64,000 bases of DNA, from positions 26,691-90,690 of the forward strand of contig JALUTQ010000019.1 in the NCBI GenBank assembly GCA_032718865.1. The letters are read 5' to 3'. The position numbers and the translations under genes were made by a program. The notes under the pieces are model-generated. The model did not search any database and was not told where the DNA came from. It saw only the letters and a list, made by a program, of their open reading frames with translations. Below are positions 57,732 to 64,000 of the stretch, one piece after another. Origin of the DNA: Tilletia caries (taxonomy: Eukaryota > Basidiomycota > Exobasidiomycetes > Tilletiales > Tilletiaceae). Each line of letters begins with the position of its first letter. The stretch's first letter is position 1.

Positions 57732-58437
57732 TGTGACGGATCGGCTGGCCGTGCTGGTCGATGCCGGAGAGAACACAGAGAGAAGTAGAATGACCTCGGA
57801 CGGACGACGAACAGCTGTTGATGCTTGACGCTCCTTGAGCCAAGTGAATAGTGAAGACCAGAGCGACACGGCGATTCGCCGACCATGCAGAACTTGTACA
57901 AAAAGCCATGAAAAGTAATGGAAACACAAGCTCAATAGACTATAGACTAAACCTAAATGAAATAACGAACAAACAAACGAAGCACACGCCACCGAATCGA
58001 AGCGATGAATGCACCATGTACAATGAACGCCACCAAAGTCTATAATGTGCATGCTGGATGCAGACAATCGACACTACACTACATTATCATATGTCCCTAT
58101 ATAGAAAAGAGTCTTTCTATAGTACAGTATTATGAACGTTATTTATTCGTCTCCCAGTCCCAGTCTGGCTGGTGTCCCGAGAACTATATTCACTGCTGCT
58201 GGCCGCTCGGCCGTCGGCGCTCACCGCTGTACGGCCCCAGTCCACAGTCTACACTCCACAGCGGTGACATATCCCGAAGCACATACCTCTCTCCACTCCC
58301 TTCTCCCGTTGCTGACATCATCATTCTTCGAAGTTCGCCCGCCGAGCAAGCTCTCAACTCGATGCCAACCGGCCCATCCCACATCATTGCATTTTGTTCC
58401 CCGTCCAGCCCGGCTTGCCATTCGAGAATTCAGCAGC
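57732..58437. promoter_or_regulatory. Divergent intergenic region between genes D and E
   Basis: 706 bp between divergent starts; likely bidirectional promoter. AT-rich in the middle (about 57900-58130). An in-frame extension of gene E back to an ATG at 58132 falls here but is low in family character, so the shorter start is preferred. Confidence 0.4.
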
Positions 58438-59658
58438 ATGCCTGTAGCTTCCGGTGGACCCGCCCTCATTGAGTCCAAGGATCTCTTTCCTGGAGCCGCT
58501 CTGGACACCTTCCTCGAGTCCAACAAGCCCACCCTTGCCTCACTCGCTCAGCAGAAGCTGCCCATCGTTGTCCCATGGCATGCCGAACAGACCATATATC
58601 CCGGCCAGCTCTTTCACTCGAGCTTGCATACCTCATCTGATCCGTGGTCAAAGACCTCGGCCTTCATCACTCTCGAGCAAGAGCAAGAGCAAGGCCGCAC
58701 GCCAAGCAGAATCGTTTATCTCAGCACTGACGGAGGTACCTCGGGCTCGTGCAAGTCCACCAAGACGCAGTCGACGGTGGCAAAGGAGGACCACGAATCG
58801 TATGGGTTCACGGCCACTCTGAATCTCGGGTTCTGTTCCGTCTCAGGATCTCTCAAATACGACCGCCATCTATCCCAAAACAATGATGTGAGTACTCATC
58901 ACACCTCGAAATGCCATCAAACAGTACCTGATCCCAAGGCTTCTCACCAACAGGACATCAAGACCTCTGTCCGCGCGAGCTACCGATGCGGCACCGTGCT
59001 CCTTCGTCAACCTCCCGAGCTTTCCCAAGAAGCTCAGATCGAGCTCAAATACGGCGGCGGCATCGACGCCTTCGAGCAAAAGTACGGCGACTATTATCTC
59101 TTTGGCTACAACCTCGGCGGCGACAACTCCATGATGGTCTCGACCAACTCCATGTCGATGTCCCTCGCCGAACGCAAGACTCTCAGCATCAAACTCGAGA
59201 CCTTCTTATTTGATATCGAGTTCACCCAGCACTTCGACTCCGCAGAGTCGTCCGCATCAGCCTCGCTCCGCGTTACGGGGTATGACACTTTAACCGCGTC
59301 CATCCTGGACGACGAGAAAAGTTGGGCCGCCTCGAGCACGGCCGAGTTCGATCGTATGCAGCGCGAAACGGCCCGCATGCGAAACTTGGGAAGCATGCTG
59401 CCCACACGCGTTGAGCAGAAAGCAGCTGAGCTTGGCTTACTACTAGGACCTGCCGGCATGGTGCAACAGCGGCTGAAGTCGGACCTCGCCAAAAGGAACA
59501 ATACGCCATTTGCGCCGATGGCCGCGCTCGAGAAGACAGTGGACAAGGAGCTGTGTGATCGGCTGATCAAGAGCTGTCTTGTAGTTGAGCTTGTGCTCAT
59601 GCCGGTGCGGTCTTTACGTCAGGTGCGGTACTGGATGACAGAAGACGATATCATTTGA
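58438..59658 (+). CDS. Gene E: short MACPF-like protein without lectin domains
   Basis: Start MPVASGGPALIESKD at 58438; exon 1 is 58438-58887 and exon 2 is 58954-59658, giving 384 codons. The 66-nt intron (GTGAGT...CAACAG) happens to be in frame, so intron retention would insert 22 residues. YGDYYLFGYNLGG begins at residue 194 and fits the MACPF spacing (aromatic-G-D-x-aromatic-x6-G-G). Around it are KTSVRASYRCGTVLLRQPPE and TLSIKLETFLFDIEFTQHFD, predicted beta strands. The MSLLLAP/MRLGQG N-terminus, jacalin-like and H-type-lectin-like parts of A-D are all absent, and the C-terminus is helical. It may be a distant relative acting as a partner or regulator of the large proteins, or an independent MACPF-like protein. 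Confidence 0.65.
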   Translation: MPVASGGPALIESKDLFPGAALDTFLESNKPTLASLAQQKLPIVVPWHAEQTIYPGQLFHSSLHTSSDPWSKTSAFITLEQEQEQGRTPSRIVYLSTDGGTSGSCKSTKTQSTVAKEDHESYGFTATLNLGFCSVSGSLKYDRHLSQNNDVSTHHTSKCHQTVPDPKASHQQDIKTSVRASYRCGTVLLRQPPELSQEAQIELKYGGGIDAFEQKYGDYYLFGYNLGGDNSMMVSTNSMSMSLAERKTLSIKLETFLFDIEFTQHFDSAESSASASLRVTGYDTLTASILDDEKSWAASSTAEFDRMQRETARMRNLGSMLPTRVEQKAAELGLLLGPAGMVQQRLKSDLAKRNNTPFAPMAALEKTVDKELCDRLIKSCLVVELVLMPVRSLRQVRYWMTEDDII

Positions 59659-59818
59659 GCAACAGGGAACTGTTTCAGCTTCTCCCAAGTTCTACTTGGC
59701 CCCGTCTCTCCACCCAACTTTCCCAGCATCCTCTCATAAAGTACGCAGGCTTAGACACACCGATGTCAGAATCTACCATTGAACACCATCCCTTAAGTTA
59801 ACATCTGATCAAGTGCGC

Positions 59819-61468
59819 TCAGGGCGTTCGGAACTCCGCAGTGGAAGAGTCGCCCGGAATTTCCAAGTCTTCATGATTTTGCTTCTTACTACGAAACAAG
59901 TAGTTGCGTGATTTCCCGTTCCTTACGGTGAAGGTCGTTTGCTCCTCGTCCATCTTCTCCTCCTCCTCCTCCTCCTCCTCCTCCTCCTCCTCCTCCTCTT
60001 CTTCGGCAACTCTCTTCTTCGGCAACTCTCTTCTTCGGCAACTCTCTTCTTGCCCTTGCCCTTCCCCTTCTCCTTGGAGCTGACACCACCACGATCCAAC
60101 ATCAAAGCCAACCCAGAGCCAGCCGCACCCGCACCCACGCCCGCATCAGCACCAGCCCCACCACTCCCAAACGGCACAACAAGCGCCGCATTCACATTCC
60201 TCACCGTCCCCATCAAATGAATCCGTCCCGCCGAGCCCAGCATGCCCAAGATCCGCTGCGCCTTCGGCTGGATGAGGGAGGGTGCGTCGAGGGAGTGAAT
60301 CAGGATGAACAGGGCTGGAGGGAGGTCCTCGTTGTTGGTGTGTGGGGAGGAGGAGAAGAGGGAGATCAGACGCTGGGCGCGTTGTTCGGCCTTGTTCGCG
60401 CCGGTGGTGCTGAGTGGTGGAAGTAGTCCACCGTTCCGTCCCTCCTTCGGCTGACCACCACCACGATTCCTCCCCTCCTCCTCCTCCTCCTCCTCCTCCA
60501 CACCCCATCCGAACAGCCCGCTCACATCCACTCAGCATATCCTCAATCTTTAGTCCGGCCGAGGCGCGTATCCCGCCGGCCCCGCCTCCAGAAAGAGCCA
60601 GGCCGTGTCCAATCCATGCACAGCCATGCCCCGCTGCGCATACGTCCCCGAAGAACGTCTCGAGTAGGTGCTGGGGTGGTGGACGAGAGTGTGCTTGTCG
60701 TGCTCTCGCTTTGCTCGATACTTGCAATGGTGCCTGTGGCTGGGATCGGAAGAGCGGGGCGGGTAACGCAGCAGGTGGGGCGGAGAGCGTATCAGGCAAC
60801 GCCCCGATCCCCACTCCATAAAAGACGAGCGAAAAGCCAGCCTGGAGCTGGCTAAGCCAGAAAGCGAATACAGAATTCGGCGATGACTCCTCCTGCTGTT
60901 CTTTTTGATCATCATTGTCGAAATCGCCATCTTGGAAAGCACGTTCGGGCACTGAGCCGTAGTCAGCGCGGAAGTGGGCTGTGGAGAGTGCGTGTAGAGT
61001 GTGCGTCGCGAAGGGGGGGGGGACGAAAGAACTCGTTGGATCCAATACTGTTGTTGTTGTCGTGCTGGATGTGCCCTTCCCCTTCCCCTTCTCCGCGCCC
61101 CGAGGGGGAAGTCCAGAAGCGAACGGCGGCCGAAGGGGAACATTAAGCGTACCCCAAACCCGTTTCCACCGACGCAACTTTGCGCCATCTTCCTCCTGCT
61201 GCCCACCATCGCCATCGTCAGAGTCTGGATCACTGTCGTCGGCCCGTCGACGGGGGAATAACGCCTTGGTGGCAGCAGACGGGATGGAGCCCAGCTTGGA
61301 ACTGAGGACCGCGTTCCCCGATGTCACATTTGCACCTGCACCTCCTCCTGCTGGAGACCCCGCCCCAATAGGGCTCACACCAACACCCTCGATCCCGTCC
61401 GCCAACCTTGCGCGTTTCTTCCCCTTCCCTGTAGGGCTTGGCATCTGGACTTGCCTCTTCCCATACAT
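59819..61468 (-). CDS. ORC2: Origin recognition complex subunit 2-like (ORC2), reading frame interrupted
   Basis: The N-terminal frame starts MYGKRQVQMPSPTGKG at 61468 and has a disordered, basic/acidic N-terminus, as usual for ORC2. The core motif FAFWLSQLQAGFSLVFYGVG matches the ORC2 Walker-like region (QLxxGFSLVFYGVGSK). A different frame (60531-59923) carries the other ORC2 block, LFILIHSLDAPSLIQPKAQ with RIHLMGTVRNVNAALV, the family's IDGPSLR...IHLIASVDH region. Between them the sequence after GVG is unlike ORC2 in any single frame. A (CTC/GAG)n tract at 59955-60000 and GGA repeats near 60480 surround the frame changes. ORC2 is an essential part of the complex that marks replication origins, so a broken sole copy is unlikely; introns, repeat-length errors or a decayed second copy are the options. 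Confidence 0.55.
59955..60000. repeat. (CTC)n / (GAG)n trinucleotide repeat
   Basis: About 15 CTC triplets, read on the minus strand as poly-Glu or poly-Arg depending on frame, in the 3' part of the ORC2-like gene. Confidence 0.85.
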
Positions 61469-61620
61469 CTCGTTTCCTTCTCATCGTTCTCTTCTGTTCT
61501 TGGTCGTTGATCATGATCATACTTCCTCCCATTTTTGCCCACACTCCCTTCTTTCCCTTGTTCGAGCTCATGTATCTAGAGACCCACCAGCTAGAAGCAA
61601 TACAGTCAAGCGCGTTACTG

Positions 61621-63612
61621 TCAACGTTCAGGGACTGAGGCCCGCGACCCTTCATTCCCGCGCGGGGTCGACGCAGCCGAGCTCGTAATCCGGGACGACG
61701 AAGGCGAGTACGCAAGAAAGAACGCGTCCGAGGATGTCGGTCTAATCAGAGACTGTGTCAACCCTGCTGCTTCGAGGTCCTCCTCCTCAGCGCCTACTCG
61801 TAAGCCCAAGCCGGCCCCCTTCGTGATCCGTTCAAGCGTCGAGGCCGAGCGCGTGTTCCCCTTCCCTGATGGCACTTCATCGTCGTCGTCCTCGCTGAAG
61901 ATGTTGTCGTCGTCCAGGTGTGCTGCCGGCAGGACGGGAGCGGCGTTCTTGGAGCGTGGACCGAGTGGGGAGGGCCCATGTCGACTACTTGTATCACCAC
62001 TAGCGAGTGCGCTCATCCTTGAGGAGCGTGCGTGTGAGCCGGAGGGAGTCTTGATGTTGGACCCGCTCGGAGTAGAGATAGCACCGATTGCGCTCCCTCC
62101 CACCTTGGTCGGCGTAACCCTTCCGCTTCTTGATGGAGCACCGACGCGACTTAGGGTTAGGGTTAGGGTTAGGGTTAGGGGTTAGGGTTAGGATCGCCTT
62201 AGGGTTAGGGTTAGGGTTAGGGTTAGGGTTAGGGTTAGGGTTAGGGTTAGGGTTAGGGTTAGGGTTAGGGTTAGGGTTAGGGTTAGGGTTAGGGTTAGGG
62301 TTAGGGTTATGCTCCCTCCCGGGGTCCTTCGTTCTCCCGAGGCGGAGGAAGGAGGACGTGCGGCTGGTGTTCGACGGCTGCTGAAGGCGAGTTGGTGAAG
62401 GATCCTCCGGCGTCGCTGCCAAAAGCGTAGTCGCCTTTCGTGCTGAGAGGAGGCGGAGGCGTGCCTCGTGTCCTGATCTTTCCCGTACTGCTCTGCGCAA
62501 AAGTCGGTCGCGGAGGTGTCCGGGGTGAATGAGTTGCTGAAGTCGTCGTCAAAGAGAGTGCCCGTGGCTGCGCTGTCCCGGCGCGGGAAAGCGGTGGATG
62601 CGGACGACGACGATGATGATGCTGCCGCTGATGCTGCTGAAGCATTCGACATGATTCGTCCCGCTCTTCCGGGACAGACCTTGGGGTATCTTGCTCGTTC
62701 TCATCCTCATCCCACAGGGATCCACTCCCTTCCCTCTCTCTCCTGGTTTTGGGAGCCGGTCCTAGGCCAGAAGGGTCTCTGCTGAGCTGATCCGCCCCAG
62801 GTCCGAGGAACGGCGTGGTGAGGGCCGGACTGTCTTCCACCGCTCTCCAATCCGGTGCCATACTCGCGATCGATCTCCTCTTGTCGAGCTCGGTCGAGCC
62901 GGTTGGCCAAATGGCCGGTCTTTGTGAGTTTTTCGATGGCATCGATGAGACCTCGACTCCAGAGCGGAGGCTCGACGGCCACCGAGTATGGAAGCTGCTG
63001 TGGCGCCCTTTCCGTATGCGGCGATGTTGGCATCCGTTCGCTCAACAAGCACGGTTCCTTCGAGAGAACGCCGCCGTAGAGACCCTTTGCGCGAGAGTAG
63101 GAGAACATGGCGGCGACGGAGCCCTTGGAGTTGAGCGAGCCGGATGCTTCTGCGGATCGACCGAGGGGCCCGACTGCGACGGAGAGATTGCCGCCGAGCT
63201 GGAGGGAGCCTGTAGTTGAAGGCGCGCACGGCGGAGGACGAGTTCAAGACGACGAGACAGTCTATGATCTGAGCCCCAGCATTGAAGCCGCCGCCGAGGC
63301 CCGCGATGCCGATGGCGGTGGGTGCCGTCCAGTGTCCGCCGGATCCATCGGGTGCGGTGTCAGTGCGTGCGATGACGATGCCTGAGCCTGCGCGTGCGGA
63401 GAGGATGAAGCCGACGCGAATGACGGAGAAGATGGCGAAGCCACGCGCAGAGGACGGAGATGGGGACGAGTTTGTCGAGGCCGTCGAATCGGGTCCACGA
63501 AGCTGTTGAGGATCTTGGTTGCCTTCTGACACTCCTTCGGGAGCTCGTTCGGCAGGCGCACCCATTTCTCGATGTCACTCGCTGTGCTGGTGGGAGGAGA
63601 GCAGGAGAGCAA
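61621..63612 (-). pseudogene. SYLF-domain (Ysc84/Lsb3-like) gene with several frame breaks, interrupted by telomeric repeats
   Basis: Minus-strand pieces in different frames form a SYLF domain in order: LPNELPKECQKATKILNSFV (about 63560), FDGLDKLVPISVLCA, RGFAIFSVIRVGFILSARAG (about 63430), WTAPTAIGIAGLGGGFNAG, LGGNLSVAVGPLGRSAEASG, SKGSVAAMFSYSRAKGLYGG (about 63100), LEGTVLVERTDANIAAYGKG, RGLIDAIEKLTKTGHLANRL. Ysc84/SH3YL1-type SYLF domains bind phosphoinositides and actin at endocytic sites. One intron (acceptor ...CAACTACAG near 63213) explains one join; the others look like single-base changes. A Ser/Pro-rich linker follows, is cut by TTAGGG repeats at 62151-62309, and resumes as a Ser/Asp-rich tail (MGGSAIGAISTPSG to RASVPER, ending 61621). 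No SH3 domain seen. Confidence 0.6.
62151..62309 (+). repeat. Interstitial telomeric repeat tract (TTAGGG)n
   Basis: About 26 TTAGGG units on the plus strand, with an imperfection near 62178 (TTAGGGG) and a break at about 62190-62196 (GGATCGCC) that splits it into a short and a long block. TTAGGG is the telomere repeat of many fungi. Unique sequence continues on both sides, so this is not a chromosome end in this assembly. Confidence 0.95.
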
Positions 63613-64000
63613 GGTGGCGAGTGGGACGCAGGATGCTGGCAGATGGTCATCCTCATCCCTTCATGGTCCGCGACAATAAATGAATGAGCGAGCATAAGAC
63701 AGCCTGTGACGTAGCTACATGCAACCGGCTGCGCTTATATCGTCGAACCGGAGGTTCGAAGGTTTGCGCTTCTCTGCCAAACTTGTCCGTCACGTGGTGA
63801 CGCTGAGATGAGATGAGACGAGAGAGCAGCAGACGCGTCTGGACGCGTCCCGCATCCCTTCTCCTGCCTTCCATAGGTCCTCTCGCTCTTTCCGGCCCGC
63901 CAGCGCGTACTCGCTGTCTCCTCACGTCCCTCAATACTCCTCAAACTTGTGCTCCTACGCGAACGCGCAAACGCGTCACGACTCACGCGCCTGCGCACCC
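63613..64000. other. Right edge of window, no supported gene
   Basis: Upstream region of the SYLF gene. Should hold its 5' exon or promoter; short overlapping ORFs are not convincing. Confidence 0.35.

Noticed and set aside
58132..58437. Upstream in-frame start for gene E
   Set aside because: The added 102 residues are low-complexity and fall in the D/E promoter region; the ATG at 58438 has a better context.
62000..62652. ORFs with long Asn-Pro or Leu-Thr repeats
   Set aside because: They are translations of TTAGGG repeats, in which two of three frames are open by chance, not protein genes.

Overview
This is eukaryotic nuclear DNA from a filamentous fungus. The evidence is genes split by many short GT-AG introns (47-90 nt), a TTAGGG telomeric tract, Ty1/copia and Ty3/gypsy LTR retrotransposons, a peroxisome-targeted acyl-CoA synthetase, and ORC2-like and Ysc84/SYLF-like genes. 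A basidiomycete is my best guess (intron density, DIRS-like zinc-finger ORF), but that is inference.

Layout, left to right. 1-1302 holds the end-truncated minus-strand ORF of a probable mobile element. 1500-4640 is repeat-rich DNA: inverted repeats, a tRNA-like sequence and weak ORFs. 5811-8385 is a ten-exon acyl-CoA synthetase ending in AKL. 8905-10754 is an arrestin-like gene. 11003-13753 is a cellular reverse transcriptase of the rvt type whose reading frame is crossed by two TGA codons. 14243-17350 encodes a ~1,035-residue protein of unknown function with a Gly-Gln tract. 19258-19978 is a small secreted-protein gene. 20600-24500 has a short inverted-repeat element and a decayed beta-helix (GH55-like) relic. 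24637-30854 is a damaged chromodomain Ty3/gypsy element. 31116-31626 is a small two-exon gene, and 32078-33834 an F-box/LRR-like gene broken at a G11 run.

The centrepiece is 35450-59658: five genes in strictly alternating orientation (+ - + - +). Four encode large proteins (about 1,076, 1,182 and 1,138 residues, with D not fully resolved) and one a 384-residue protein. All carry a motif that fits the spacing of the MACPF/CDC pore-former signature (aromatic-G-D-x-aromatic-x6-G-G). The four large ones share an N-terminus assembled from a 23-nt exon, a 27-nt exon and a long exon (MSLLLAP / MRLGQG / FNS). After the MACPF-like part each has a jacalin-like domain, then a different C-terminus: paired H-type-lectin-like repeats (A, C), coiled coil plus trefoil-like tail (B), or a second jacalin-like domain (D). 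I infer a lectin-guided membrane-active protein cluster, perhaps for defence, competition or self/non-self recognition; no function is shown by sequence alone. A 5,715-bp copia element with LTRs that look identical and a GAAAG target duplication sits between the convergent genes A and B.

The right end (59.8-63.6 kb) has an ORC2-like gene and a SYLF gene, both with frame changes. The SYLF gene is interrupted by about 159 bp of TTAGGG repeats. Frame breaks in the copia pol and F-box genes fall on G/C homopolymers, so assembly error must be excluded before calling them pseudogenes. The gypsy break is a 7-bp tandem duplication and looks genuine.
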